From positions 130,011 through 194,010 of the forward strand of contig CAVPDE010000005.1 in NCBI GenBank assembly GCA_963702565.1: a DNA stretch of 64,000 nucleotides, in the 5' to 3' direction. This stretch comes from CAVPDE01 sp963702565. GTDB taxonomy: Bacteria; Desulfobacterota; DSM-4660; Desulfatiglandales; HGW-15. Below the pieces are notes generated by a model that was not told where the DNA came from, made no database searches, and saw only the letters and a program-made list of their open reading frames with translations. Below, in pieces: positions 1 through 8,102 of this stretch (the stretch's first letter is position 1; each line of letters opens with the position of its first letter). The position numbers and the translations under genes were made by a program.

Positions 1-670
1 TGCAGACGAGCTTCAGCTCTTTCGCGTTGGGCAATATTGTTTCAACTTGAAACACTTCTCCAATCTCATGGGGTATAGCGCTCTCATTCCTGGGATCAAT
101 CTCCAAACCCAACCCTGTCATGCTTAAGTCCTTTATTGTTCCCTCCAGTGTGGCATTAAAACCCGTGAGTCGAGTCTTTGAAGTATATTTGCAGGTAAGG
201 TTAACTTTCTTTCGATAAAAGCGCCTATTAGTCTTCCATATGCTCAAACCATTCCTTGAGTTCTCAGGTTTTTCTTGTTCATTAACGATGAGTCGATCTA
301 AGAATCTGTTCACCCTCGTTAGGCGGTTCAGTGCCTGCCTTGCCATCAACTTCAGTATAGGAGCACTCATTTCATATTCCTTTAGAAGCTCCGTGGGGTG
401 GGTTGCCTCGAGCTCAGAATCCTCCAAGGCTTTTGCTGAAGCAGAGCGTACCTCCGTGGCTTTGAGAAAGAATATCATCTCACCAATAATGCTGCCCTTT
501 CCAAGTGTAGCAATAGGCACCTCCACGTCCTCGCATTCCCGGAAGATCAAGACCTTGCCACTGAGGATCTTATAGATGGAAATGCCGAAATCATTCTGCT
601 TGAGAATCTGATCTCCCTTCTTGTACCTGAGGCGGTAGGTCGTTGGGATTGTCTGCTTACCATCAGTCAC
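1..670 (-). CDS. Cyclic-nucleotide-binding domain / PilZ domain protein (3' end outside window)
   Basis: The gene runs off the left edge of the window; about 223 residues are visible. Residues 10-115 look like a Crp/cNMP-binding beta-barrel (ILSGKVLIFRE, then a GSIIGEM segment like the phosphate-binding cassette). A C-terminal PilZ domain follows, with the RRFYRKK basic motif near residue 158 and DLSMTGLGLEI near 190, the two signatures of c-di-GMP binding. I chose the GTG at 668-670 because AGGGAGG lies 7 bases upstream; the nearby ATG at 677 hits a stop after four codons. A cNMP sensor joined to a c-di-GMP receptor suggests integration of two second messengers, perhaps for motility or surface behaviour. 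No helix-turn-helix is visible in the part present. The domain calls are fairly sure; the output is unknown. Confidence 0.75.
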   Translation of the reverse strand, partial: MTDGKQTIPTTYRLRYKKGDQILKQNDFGISIYKILSGKVLIFRECEDVEVPIATLGKGSIIGEMIFFLKATEVRSASAKALEDSELEATHPTELLKEYEMSAPILKLMARQALNRLTRVNRFLDRLIVNEQEKPENSRNGLSIWKTNRRFYRKKVNLTCKYTSKTRLTGFNATLEGTIKDLSMTGLGLEIDPRNESAIPHEIGEVFQVETILPNAKELKLVC

Positions 671-929
671 GGCTCATCCTCCCTAAAGAAAAACCATAAA
701 TCTGGTCGAGAATAGGAACGGGGGAATTGGAACTCTCAAAAAAATACTCAATCTAGATCCTAAGACAGCCTTCCTTGCTCTGGGGCCGCCAGCTTCACCC
801 ATTTATTTGGGAGCGGTCAGGAGAACTGGAACATCTTGTAACGGACAGATGATTCCCAGCATATAAACCCCTGTAGACCATAACAAACGCAAACCTGGCC
901 AGTGCAATTTCCGATGAGGGTATTTTGCC

Positions 930-1874
930 TCAACCTCTTTTCCGGTTTCGCGAGTGAGGTGCCGCATCTCTTTTCAGATTGTCTATCTCCAGACTCAATT
1001 CAAGTAGACTCTTGATAGTCTTCAAAAGCAGGAAATCCTCTCCCCTGATGGGATTGCTTTCACGAAAACCCTCAATGTAAATAGCACCACGTACCTTCCC
1101 ACCAATCATCAGGGGCAGACATATCACCGCCATGAGTGCTACCGTATCTTGAACATTGCTAAAACCCTCACGCGCTGCGTCTGCTTTTAGAAATACCGTA
1201 ACTATTTTACCGTCCTGTATAACCTGATCCAGAATGGCTCTCGTATAAGATGCTTTCTGTTTCTCACTATCTTGCTTGCTCCGCGAAACAATCTCCTCCA
1301 TTTCATTCTTTCTATCATCGAAAAGAAACGCACTCACTTTATCTATCCGCGGATAACTTTCAAAAAGACATTCCGTCACCCTCTCAAGAATTTGATTGGA
1401 ATTGGATGTCTCCCCTATGAACTGCAAGAAATCATAGATGAAATTCATTTCCTTAAATGCCCTAGATCGCCGCTCTTCCCCTGAGTAGGCCTTCGAGCTC
1501 TCCGGTCCATCCATTCGTCGTGAAGGATGGGCTTCTATCTCCTCAACAGTGATCGGCGGTCTATGCACGCCAATCCCGTCTAGACGTATGACGGTCGATC
1601 CCAGCTGAATATGATCGTTCTCCGTGATGAGCCTGGCGAAACCCGCATCGAGAGGCTCACCGTTAATCATGGTACCGTTCTTGGTCTTCAAGTCTTCGAT
1701 GAAATAGCAACTCTCAACACTGAATATTTTGAGATGTTTCCTGGAAACAGCGTCATCACGGATCCTGACATCATTTTCTGGGGATCGCCCGACAAAGATC
1801 ACCTCTTTGTCCAGCGCAAACTCAGTCCCACTCATTGACCCTTCCAGAACCTGAATCTTAAACATACATTCCAT
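930..1874 (-). CDS. FHA domain-GAF domain protein
   Basis: A 314-residue cytoplasmic protein. Residues 5-95 form a forkhead-associated (phosphothreonine-binding) domain: VGRSPENDVRI, SRKHLKIF and the KNGTMING turn are all recognisable. After a polar linker, residues 145-300 resemble a GAF small-molecule sensor domain (LPLMIGGKVRGAIYIEGF). No catalytic output domain follows, so it probably relays a signal by binding phosphorylated partners. Translation may begin at the ATG at 1874 or at the internal ATG at 1865, which has GGA about 7 bases upstream. It sits 60 bases downstream of the damaged GAF/HD-GYP gene, and its GAF domain resembles that neighbour's, which suggests a small signalling cluster with the cNMP-PilZ gene. 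Confidence 0.78.
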   Translation of the reverse strand: MECMFKIQVLEGSMSGTEFALDKEVIFVGRSPENDVRIRDDAVSRKHLKIFSVESCYFIEDLKTKNGTMINGEPLDAGFARLITENDHIQLGSTVIRLDGIGVHRPPITVEEIEAHPSRRMDGPESSKAYSGEERRSRAFKEMNFIYDFLQFIGETSNSNQILERVTECLFESYPRIDKVSAFLFDDRKNEMEEIVSRSKQDSEKQKASYTRAILDQVIQDGKIVTVFLKADAAREGFSNVQDTVALMAVICLPLMIGGKVRGAIYIEGFRESNPIRGEDFLLLKTIKSLLELSLEIDNLKRDAAPHSRNRKRG

Positions 1875-1934
1875 CCTTTGCTTCAGTTGGTGATCAAGTC
1901 GTCAGCCTGCTTATAAGGGAAAGGGGGTCCTTCT

Positions 1935-2624
1935 TCACTGAAGTTCGGCCGCCATCTTGATTTTCTGGCATTCCTTTTTCTTCAACCCCATCTCGTGGGC
2001 GATCCCTAGCGCATAGCGGCTAGTTCTTCGGGAATGGCCCCGGGTGTAAGGATCTTTAGCATCCACAGTGTTCATCAAGGCAAGGATGACCCCGTGATAT
2101 GCCTTTTGGACCTCCTCGTAAAGCAGTGAGTTCTCGATTGCGACCGCCGACTGGTTAGCAAGAGCTGAAAGCAGAGCCAGGTCGCTCTCGTCCAAGGAAT
2201 TGGGTGCCTTGCGGTTATCGAGGTAGATTGCGGTCAAGAAAAACCCTTTGCTGATTAGTGGGGCGCACATTAACGACCGAAGTTGCATGCTCATTATGCT
2301 TTTCGATGCAACAAATCCTTCATCCCTTGCGGCATCACCGGCAAGGATGCACATTCGATCTTTGAGTGTTTTCTGAAGGATGTTCCGGCTGACCCGAAAA
2401 GGCCCACATTGGGCTTTGTCTCGGGATTTGATGATTTTGGGTTCAAAGCGAGAGGCCCCATTTTTTCCCTTGAGAAGGATGCAAAGCCTCTCCACGCTCT
2501 GAAAAACTTCGAGAACTGTTTTTCCGACTTCTTCGAGCATTTCATCCAGGTTCTTGAAAGAATTTAGCGTTCTTCCGACCTCGTAGATCGTCTCCAAGTT
2601 TCTGATGAGCCTCGCCGTGTTCAA
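1935..2624 (-). CDS. GAF domain protein ending inside an HD-GYP domain (truncated, probably inactive)
   Basis: Open frame of 229 codons. Residues 20-165 are a GAF domain (LICAPLISKGFF, AIYLDNRKAPNS). From about residue 175 the start of an HD-GYP c-di-GMP phosphodiesterase is clear: VDAKDPYTRGHSRRTSRYA. The frame stops after KMAAELQ, exactly before the place where the family has its metal-binding HD pair, so the catalytic domain is missing and I see no continuation downstream. The first codon is a TTG at 2622-2624 and is doubtful: the same frame continues upstream for 71 codons behind a single TAA at 2631-2633. Damage at both ends suggests a decaying gene; a GAF-only sensor is the alternative. 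Confidence 0.6.
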   Translation of the reverse strand: MNTARLIRNLETIYEVGRTLNSFKNLDEMLEEVGKTVLEVFQSVERLCILLKGKNGASRFEPKIIKSRDKAQCGPFRVSRNILQKTLKDRMCILAGDAARDEGFVASKSIMSMQLRSLMCAPLISKGFFLTAIYLDNRKAPNSLDESDLALLSALANQSAVAIENSLLYEEVQKAYHGVILALMNTVDAKDPYTRGHSRRTSRYALGIAHEMGLKKKECQKIKMAAELQ

Positions 2625-2630
2625 ACCCCT

Positions 2631-2846
2631 TTATTGAGCCTTTTCCTGTCTTCCTCCCTTTCCTATCTTGTCCAGCAAAGCGGCTTCCTTTACCTGCTCG
2701 CTCAGACGGTCAAGAGAAATCGCGCTAGTGATGAAGGGGGCATTTTCATCCCAACAGACTTCCTGCGATAGGTCTTCTTCCACGGCTTTTGGATGGTTTG
2801 AAAAACACCTTTTTCTCCAGCTGAGATAATGCAAACGGGGTTTCAT
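2631..2846 (-). pseudogene. Upstream fragment in frame with the truncated GAF/HD-GYP gene
   Basis: A 71-codon open stretch starting with ATG at 2846 and ending at TAA 2631-2633. Its frame is identical to that of the following GAF/HD-GYP gene, and only the stop plus two codons separates the two. Either a nonsense mutation split one longer N-terminal region or this is a separate small gene. A GGGAGG lies about 16 bases upstream of the ATG, too far to be convincing. I do not recognise the 71 residues. Confidence 0.4.
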
Positions 2847-2935
2847 ACTGAGGGTTTTCGCACCTCCCGTGAATATTAGCGGTTACCTACTGACACCGAG
2901 AGAATCTCAAAGCGCCATTGTTTTGTCAAACCAAA

Positions 2936-2976
2936 AGCGAAGCCGAAGCCCCGCTCTTGTTTTTTGAAAACTGAAT
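2936..2976. repeat. UUCG-loop hairpin repeat, copy 1
   Basis: On the minus strand 2955-2936 reads AGCGGGGC-TTCG-GCTTCGCT, an 8-bp stem (with G-T pairs) closed by a C(UUCG)G tetraloop. On the plus strand it is followed by CTTGTTTTTTG, so it could terminate plus-strand transcripts. A second copy at 4678-4717 shares the hairpin and a trailing TTTGA-AA-TGAA segment, so this is a duplicated element and not just one terminator. It lies upstream of the GAF/HD-GYP fragment. Confidence 0.6.
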
Positions 2977-3124
2977 CAGCGGCGTTTGAGGTGTTCTGTC
3001 ATCTGCTGGAGATCCACAAGCGCTCGAAGGCCATCAAGGGGCAAGCCCAACGAGAAATGAAAACTACTTGACATCCTGGTAGGAGATGGTATTGTTGAAA
3101 CCTCTGGTTTATAAGGAGGATACC

Positions 3125-3383
3125 ATGGGAAACGCAGGAGAGAGTGCAAAGAGGGAAGTCCTCGATCGTGTTCTCTAGATCCTTCGGCAGCCGGACGCAC
3201 CTACCACAGCTACTCTTGAAAAGGCTCTGGCTATGCTGCATCACTCTGCTTGCTTTGAAGCGGCACAGTGATTATGGGGAACTCATAGCGGGTCTTAGAG
3301 ATGACAAGTTGTTTTCCTTCTTGGAGTGTATGAACCCCATGGCAGATGAGCCTTTAAAGGAAAAAGACTTCTTACCTGGGTAA
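3125..3383 (+). pseudogene. Possible decayed small gene
   Basis: A strong ribosome binding site (AAGGAGGATACC) precedes ATG at 3125, but the frame meets TAG at 3176-3178 after 17 codons. It then stays open for 30 more codons to TGA 3269-3271. Another frame carries on from there (HSDYGELIAGLRDDKLFSF and onward) to a stop ending at 3383. Read together this looks like a protein of roughly 90 residues damaged by one stop and one frameshift. I recognise no family; a real 17-codon peptide is the alternative. Confidence 0.25.
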
Positions 3384-3537
3384 AAAGTTGTTTGCCATCG
3401 TTGCGGGGAAATCATTAGGGGGTAAGCTAAAGGCCAGGGCCAAGAAGTGCGATTGTAGGGCATCGGAAGTGAGTGAAAGGTTTCTTTCTGACGCCTTGCC
3501 CATGAATAACCCTCCGGGAAAAGAAAGGGGGCTTGAG

Positions 3538-3921
3538 ATGGCAAAGAAGAATGAAAAAATGAAACGAGTTTTGTTGGCAATGTTTTTTTTCCTTCTTATC
3601 AGCAGTACAGCAAATGCCCAATCTCCTAGGGTATTGTGGGAACAGGTTCAGGTGATGGAGATCAAGGAAGGAACTCTTAGCGAAAATTCGCAGTGGACGC
3701 TTCTAAAGGCTGCTCCAACACCTGAACAGTGCAGAGAAGCCCAAAGACAAGCATTCGAGGTAAGGGAAAACGAGTATAAAGTCTTAAAGGGTTCCAAGCC
3801 TTGGATAGAAATCTTTACAAATCCTTACAAATCTATAACCATACGATTGAGCTTAGAACCAACCCTCATTTCAAACATTTTCGACTGTCTTCCAGACACG
3901 ACTGACCCAAGAAGCCGATAA
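3538..3921 (+). CDS. Small exported hypothetical protein
   Basis: A 127-residue protein with a clear Sec signal peptide: MAKKNEKMKRV, a hydrophobic stretch LLAMFFFLLISS, and a likely cleavage after TANA. The frame is open further upstream, but the ATG at 3538 is the natural start because the signal peptide begins there and AAAGGGGGCTTGAG precedes it. The mature part is about 100 residues, polar, with two cysteines (in PEQCREAQ and near IFDCLP) that could form a disulfide in the periplasm. No family is recognised. It is isolated between non-coding stretches, with no obvious operon partner. Confidence 0.6.
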   Translation: MAKKNEKMKRVLLAMFFFLLISSTANAQSPRVLWEQVQVMEIKEGTLSENSQWTLLKAAPTPEQCREAQRQAFEVRENEYKVLKGSKPWIEIFTNPYKSITIRLSLEPTLISNIFDCLPDTTDPRSR

Positions 3922-4010
3922 GTTTGAGAAAACATGTGACCCTAACGCCATGCCCGTGAGAAATTTTGGGGAAAATAAAGGGGACCCTTCTTCAAACTAC
4001 GTGCGAAAGT

Positions 4011-4442
4011 CTAGGGCGTTGATGCGGCAAATATAACCGCTGTTTTTTGGATCTCATTCATTGGTCTGAATCTGACACCGATACCTTCCGACGTTATTCT
4101 CATAACATCAGCGGTAATCCAGACGGTTTTCTCGATGCTGGGACGGTAAAAAGAGACCCATAGAATCCGTCCGAGAGAAAAAACCCCTCGGTTCAAGATA
4201 ATAAACACCCCTCCCAGGCTTATGTCTCGCGTAACACCGACGGAAACTCCAGCCTTATTGGCACAACGCACCGGAATGTGAAGAGGTTTTCTGAAATGCT
4301 GCCTCCGGCACTTACCCTTCAGTGCTCCCCTCCTGAGAAGCTTCAATAGAGTATATTTTTCATCTTCTGACATTTGTGTAATCAGTTGAAACAACTGATG
4401 CGTAATGGTTGGATCTTGCAGAGGCATTTTCGAGGAGTCCAT
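4011..4442 (-). CDS. PilZ domain protein (c-di-GMP receptor)
   Basis: A 143-residue protein. The first 50 residues are helical and charged (LFQLITQMSEDEKYTLLKLL). The rest is a PilZ domain with the basic motif RRQHFRKPLHIPV near residue 47 and DISLGGVFI near 73, matching the family's RxxxR and D/NxSxxG signatures. It would bind c-di-GMP and act through a partner. It is transcribed alone; the ATG at 4442 has only a weak TTAGGTG upstream. With the cNMP-PilZ protein and the HD-GYP remnant it is the third c-di-GMP-related gene in this end of the window. Confidence 0.75.
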   Translation of the reverse strand: MDSSKMPLQDPTITHQLFQLITQMSEDEKYTLLKLLRRGALKGKCRRQHFRKPLHIPVRCANKAGVSVGVTRDISLGGVFIILNRGVFSLGRILWVSFYRPSIEKTVWITADVMRITSEGIGVRFRPMNEIQKTAVIFAASTP

Positions 4443-4601
4443 TATGAAGCACCTAACGTAAAAATAAAAAACCGCTCAGAGGATAATAAATGGGGGCCCA
4501 ACCATAGTCAATTTCAGTTTTGAAGAGGCAGACCATACAGACCACTGACCCTAGCTTAAAGGATGCCATTTGTATCTTGCGTGAATTATTCCCTTTCCCC
4601 A

Positions 4602-4653
4602 TTGGTGCCAATTATCGTGGGCTTTGAATTGAGCCTCACAGCATCGGCACCAA
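4602..4653. other. Nested hairpin, possible ncRNA or terminator
   Basis: Outer arms TTGGTGCCAAT (4602-4612) and ATCGGCACCAA (4643-4653) pair with one mismatch. Between them GTGGGCT and AGCCTCAC pair with one bulged base. The structure is followed on the plus strand by GGGAGTTTTGTTTTG, so it may terminate a plus-strand transcript, although no plus-strand gene is close upstream. A small structured RNA is the alternative. Confidence 0.4.
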
Positions 4654-4677
4654 CGGGAGTTTTGTTTTGAAGACAAG

Positions 4678-4717
4678 GGCGGAGCCGAAGCCCCGCTTAT
4701 GTTCTTTGACAATTGAA
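4678..4717. repeat. UUCG-loop hairpin repeat, copy 2
   Basis: Carries GCGGAGCCGAAGCCCCGC, a 7-bp stem with a UUCG loop on the minus strand, and then TTATGTTCTTTGACAATTGAA. It matches the element at 2936-2976 in the hairpin and in the trailing segment, and the TTTTGT-rich sequence before the hairpin is also similar. It lies about 130 bases beyond the 3' end of the minus-strand tRNA-Leu. Confidence 0.55.
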
Positions 4718-4845
4718 CGAGGTTTTCTTACTTTGACAAGGACTGTTCAGGGTCGATGAATTCGGCGCGGGCACAAAATGGGCACAATCGGGGAGGTTTC
4801 AAGATAATGGTAGGCTCAAGGGAGTTGAAAATCTCTAATGATATT

Positions 4846-4934
4846 TGGTGCCTAGGGCCGGAATCGAACCGGCACGGTAGTGACCTACCGAGGGATTTTA
4901 AGTCCCTTGCGTCTACCATTTCCGCCACCCAGGC
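4846..4934 (-). tRNA. tRNA-Leu (anticodon UAA)
   Basis: On the minus strand the acceptor arms GCCTGGG and CCTAGGC pair (one G-T). The D-arm GGCGGAAATGGTAGACGC is typical of leucine tRNAs. The anticodon stem GGGA/TCCC encloses CTTAAAA, giving anticodon TAA. A long variable arm (CGGTAGGTCACTACCG) marks a class II tRNA, and the T-arm has GGTTCGATTCC. The 3' CCA is encoded at 4848-4846. No other tRNA lies nearby. Confidence 0.95.
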
Positions 4935-4981
4935 AATAGCGGAATTGTCTTAGGATTCAAGGCAGAAGTCAAGAAAGGAAA

Positions 4982-5182
4982 GACCGACCACGGACCGCTG
5001 ACCGCCAACCGCCGCAAAGCGTTATCTTGCAGTCAAGTCAAAGGTGAGGAGAAGCGGGATTTGCAGGAACAACAACAGTCGCCGCGACTCACAGCCGATG
5101 AATAGGGATTTGAGACCGAAGCTCTAGCCGATAGCTGAGCGCTGAGTTTTTGTGTCGGTCGGCCGTCAGTGGTCGGTGGTCG
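4982..5182. repeat. Word-repeat hairpin, GACCG/CGGTC family
   Basis: The left arm 4982-5012 is built from the word GACCG/ACCGCC repeated (GACCGACCACGGACCGCTG, then ACCGCCAACCGCC). The right arm 5152-5182 has the inverse, CGGTCGGCCGTCAGTGGTCGG and on. About 140 bases separate the arms. The element fills the gap between tRNA-Leu and the PHP gene and has no reading frame. Confidence 0.5.
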
Positions 5183-5183
5183 T

Positions 5184-6236
5184 TTATCTCAAATAGATCG
5201 GATTGGAAAAAATCCAGGGTCGCCAGCCGAAAGGGAAGAGGCGCCGATACACCTCAACCCTGTACACCCCTTTTTCCTTCGGCTCGTACATGACCTCTCT
5301 CCCCCGCCACTTTTTCACGACCTGACCGTCTTTGACCATCCTGACTTCGCCCTCGGCAGGGATTTCGATCACAAAGCTTCCCTCCCTGAAGTCCCCCTCT
5401 TCTCCCATGTACAGGTCCGAGCCGTCATTGGAGATGAAATCAAAGCGGAAGCCTTTAGAGGGGCAGAGGTTATCGTGGGCGACGAAGAGCCGCCCCTCCT
5501 TGAGGGCGCCGTACACTTCCTTCTTTGCCTCATCGAGAACCTTCGGCAGCCGGTTCTTGAGGAAGATGTGCACCGTGATGCTGTTGAGCAGATACTCGTA
5601 GGTGAAGGGCTGAAGCTTCAGAGGTCCCCACTTGAAATCCGTCCCATGGGCGTCAGACCCCCCAATGACCGCCATTCTTCGCTGGCGGCATTGCCGGTCC
5701 CAGAAGTCCAGAGTCTCCCGGCTCGGCCCCTTGAGGAGTTGAGTCTTGAAGGTCAAGAAGAAGAAACCATGAAGGATGGTTCTGACCCGCTCCTTCCATC
5801 GGGACATAAAGTTCCAAATACAGATCCCCTGGTAGCCCGTCACAGACAGATCCTTCCACGTGTAGGCGACCGATTTTTCAGCAAAAGGCATGCCCTTCTC
5901 AAAAGGATGGGCGAGAAATCCGAACCCTCCCTGGGCTTGAACCTCGTCGATCATTTCTTGAGGGGGCAGGCTGTGCTCGGCAATGCGTTGTTTCAAATCA
6001 AAGGCAAGATAGTGGTGAAAACGAACGCCCAACTCGGCTCCCACAAGCACCAGCACTTTTCCGTAGAAGGCCTCTTCCTGCAAGCAGAGCGCATCGGCCA
6101 TGTAAGAGTGGTCGTTGATGATGATGAAATCGAGGCCCGCCTTTGCGGCGCATTCTGCTATCTCTGGAACGGTTCCCTTTCCGTCGGAGTAAAGGGTGTG
6201 GATGTGAAGGTTGCCGACGCACTCAAAGTCAAACAT
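5184..6236 (-). CDS. PHP-domain metal-dependent phosphoesterase
   Basis: A 350-residue protein. The N-terminal half carries the PHP metal-binding motifs: NLHIHTLYSDGKG at residue 9, INDHSYMAD near 40, HPFEKGMPF near 112 and GGSDAHGTDF near 183. These place it with polymerase/histidinol-phosphatase-type phosphoesterases that use a multinuclear metal centre. The C-terminal 100 residues form a beta-rich extension (FVIEIPAEGEVRMVKDGQ) resembling the accessory domain of some PHP proteins. It is the last of a run of minus-strand genes, 171 bases after the ABC permease, the gap being filled by a word-repeat hairpin. It is the second PHP gene of the cluster. The substrate is unknown. Confidence 0.8.
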   Translation of the reverse strand: MFDFECVGNLHIHTLYSDGKGTVPEIAECAAKAGLDFIIINDHSYMADALCLQEEAFYGKVLVLVGAELGVRFHHYLAFDLKQRIAEHSLPPQEMIDEVQAQGGFGFLAHPFEKGMPFAEKSVAYTWKDLSVTGYQGICIWNFMSRWKERVRTILHGFFFLTFKTQLLKGPSRETLDFWDRQCRQRRMAVIGGSDAHGTDFKWGPLKLQPFTYEYLLNSITVHIFLKNRLPKVLDEAKKEVYGALKEGRLFVAHDNLCPSKGFRFDFISNDGSDLYMGEEGDFREGSFVIEIPAEGEVRMVKDGQVVKKWRGREVMYEPKEKGVYRVEVYRRLFPFGWRPWIFSNPIYLR

Positions 6237-6318
6237 AGCCGCGAAGTCTCTTCCTTAAGATTTGAGCCAGGGATTATGCCAGCAATCTAAAGGGAAAGTC
6301 CATTTTTTTGTGTAGCTA

Positions 6319-6407
6319 GGCACAAAGGGACAGAGGCAGCTTGGGACAAAGGGGGTATTAGAGGTTTTCTGCTTTGTGCCTTTGCAACTTTGTGCCTTTG
6401 TCCCTCT
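6319..6407. repeat. Word-repeat hairpin, GGCACAAAGGGACA family, copy 1
   Basis: The left arm has GGCACAAAGGGACAGAGG (6319-6336) and the right arm the inverse words CTTTGTGCC and CTTTGTCCC (6372-6404). It lies between the ABC permease and the downstream PHP gene, which look co-transcribed, so it would appear in their mRNA as a hairpin. Related elements lie at 10971, 45171 and 53844. Confidence 0.65.
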
Positions 6408-8102
6408 CTATTCGTATTCGCTCAAGGCTTTCAGTCCCATGGTCATCGGCTTGTAAACGGCAGCGGCCATGATGAAGAGGACTGAGGAGAAGGAGAGCAC
6501 AATCAAGAACCACTGCCAGCCCGCCACCGGCACTCCTCTGAGTTCGGCCATGACCAGCACATAGACCGGCCCGGCTTCCAGCACAACGATCAGCGCCACA
6601 AAGGCCGCACTGAGAATCATAAACATGAGCCCGCCGAAACCGGTCGCCACCTGGGCAATGTTCTGGTGATTGAAATTCGGATACATGGCGCCCATGCCCA
6701 CTCCAAGAGCCACAATCCCGAAAACGGTGAGAAACATGGTCGCTGAAGAAAGCGCCATCATGAAAGGAGTCACTTCGAGAAGGTGATTGGTCAATAGGAT
6801 GAGCATTTCTCCGAGAACGAGCATGGGGAGCAGGTAAAGGGCAAACTTGGCCCAGAGAAACCGTTTGAGGGGCACGGGCGAAGACCGGATGATCCAGAAC
6901 GCAGCCCCTTCAGAGCTCACCGCAGGAAAGATGAAGCGAACAGAGACCGCGGAAAGAACGAACCCGGCAAGTCCCACGTTGAGAAAAGCGATCTCGTTCT
7001 GAAGAAACTCGATGCGGATGGGGCTCTTGTCCAGAGGAAGCACCGAGAAATTGTAAACATAAACCACGACCAGCGCGCCCAGAAGCAGCAGCTGGGACCA
7101 CTGGGTGTTGTCCCGGAAAAAGGCGCGAAGGTCTTTGTCGATGATCGCTCCGAGCTCCGGTTTGAAAGGCCGTTTGATCAGAGCGACAAAGAAATCAAGG
7201 AGCCGCTTCCCTGCCCTCCTTCTCTTCGCCTCCTGGGACTTGGAAAATCCGGAGAAGTAGATCGCCTCAGCCACCCACCCGTTGATGGCCGCCAGCGCGC
7301 CGGCTGTGCTCCACAGCAGGCCGGAGTGGAACAAGATCTCTTGCCCCGATGAGCGGCTCAGATAGGCCCAGAGCGTCTCGGTCATCCAGTGGGTGGGCAG
7401 ATACGGGGAATCCGGACCCTGAAGCGCCGCCATGTACTGGGCGATGCTGAAAAAGGCGTCAGGGTCCACAAGCCGTTCCGGCCTCAGCAACCGGAACATC
7501 ATGTACAGACCACCGAGCCCGCACACTCCCAGAAGCATGATGACATCTCTCGTTCTCTGGGCCGGAAAGAGGCGAACGAGGATCATGGTGAGCAGGATGC
7601 CGAGCGCTCCGGCGATCAGGGTCACGCCAAGCCCCATGTGCAGGAGGGAGAAGTAGAACCCGAAAGCGGGTTTGAACACAAAGGCATAGGCCATCATGAC
7701 CGGGAGGCCGAAAACGATCACCATCCAGGAACTGTCCATCACCGTGTAAATCGCGCGGCTGAGAAACACTTCTTCGAGAGGCGCGGGGCAGGCATGGAAC
7801 AGCTCCAGGTCCGATGACAAATAAAGGTTAGACAGAGCCGTGATGATATGGCTGAAGATGAGGAGAGAGAAAAAGACCATCAGGATCATGCCGAGAAGGT
7901 GATGGGCGAGCAGGTCGCCAATCACTTCCACAGACTGGAAGTATTTTAAGACGCGGAAGGACAGCCCGAACAGCAGAGCCCAGAAAGCCACCCCGACCAC
8001 CACCATGAAGGCCGTTCTCTTTCTCCCCTTTCCTGTGGCGTTTGAAAGCGCATTCCTGAATCCCCAAATTCTCGGACTAAGAAGCAGACAAAGGCGTCGC
8101 AT
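6408..8102 (-). CDS. ABC exporter permease, large multi-pass
   Basis: A 564-residue integral membrane protein with about ten to twelve hydrophobic segments in two groups, separated by a charged cytoplasmic region near residues 295-330 (KSQEAKRRRAGKRLLDF). The type resembles the large ABC-2-like exporter permeases, roughly two permease halves fused into one chain. It overlaps the upstream ATPase gene by 26 bases, so the two form one transporter. No substrate can be read from the sequence; the transglutaminase-like and PHP neighbours suggest a peptide or envelope-related compound. The permease assignment is firm and the substrate open. Confidence 0.75.
   Translation of the reverse strand: MRRLCLLLSPRIWGFRNALSNATGKGRKRTAFMVVVGVAFWALLFGLSFRVLKYFQSVEVIGDLLAHHLLGMILMVFFSLLIFSHIITALSNLYLSSDLELFHACPAPLEEVFLSRAIYTVMDSSWMVIVFGLPVMMAYAFVFKPAFGFYFSLLHMGLGVTLIAGALGILLTMILVRLFPAQRTRDVIMLLGVCGLGGLYMMFRLLRPERLVDPDAFFSIAQYMAALQGPDSPYLPTHWMTETLWAYLSRSSGQEILFHSGLLWSTAGALAAINGWVAEAIYFSGFSKSQEAKRRRAGKRLLDFFVALIKRPFKPELGAIIDKDLRAFFRDNTQWSQLLLLGALVVVYVYNFSVLPLDKSPIRIEFLQNEIAFLNVGLAGFVLSAVSVRFIFPAVSSEGAAFWIIRSSPVPLKRFLWAKFALYLLPMLVLGEMLILLTNHLLEVTPFMMALSSATMFLTVFGIVALGVGMGAMYPNFNHQNIAQVATGFGGLMFMILSAAFVALIVVLEAGPVYVLVMAELRGVPVAGWQWFLIVLSFSSVLFIMAAAVYKPMTMGLKALSEYE

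Larger units (their letters stand above)
4443..4845. other. Intergenic stretch with structured elements
   Basis: This 400-base gap between the PilZ gene and tRNA-Leu contains no convincing reading frame. It holds the nested hairpin at 4602-4653 and the second UUCG-loop repeat at 4678-4717, both listed separately. The remainder shows nothing I can support. Confidence 0.5.

Noticed and set aside
3125..3271. In-frame TAG read as pyrrolysine
   Set aside because: There is no pyl gene or methylamine methyltransferase of the MtmB/MtbB/MttB kind in the window, and the downstream part also needs a frameshift, so decay is simpler.
4846..4934. tRNA-Leu as an integration site for a mobile element
   Set aside because: I see no integrase gene nearby and no direct repeat of the tRNA 3' end elsewhere in the window.
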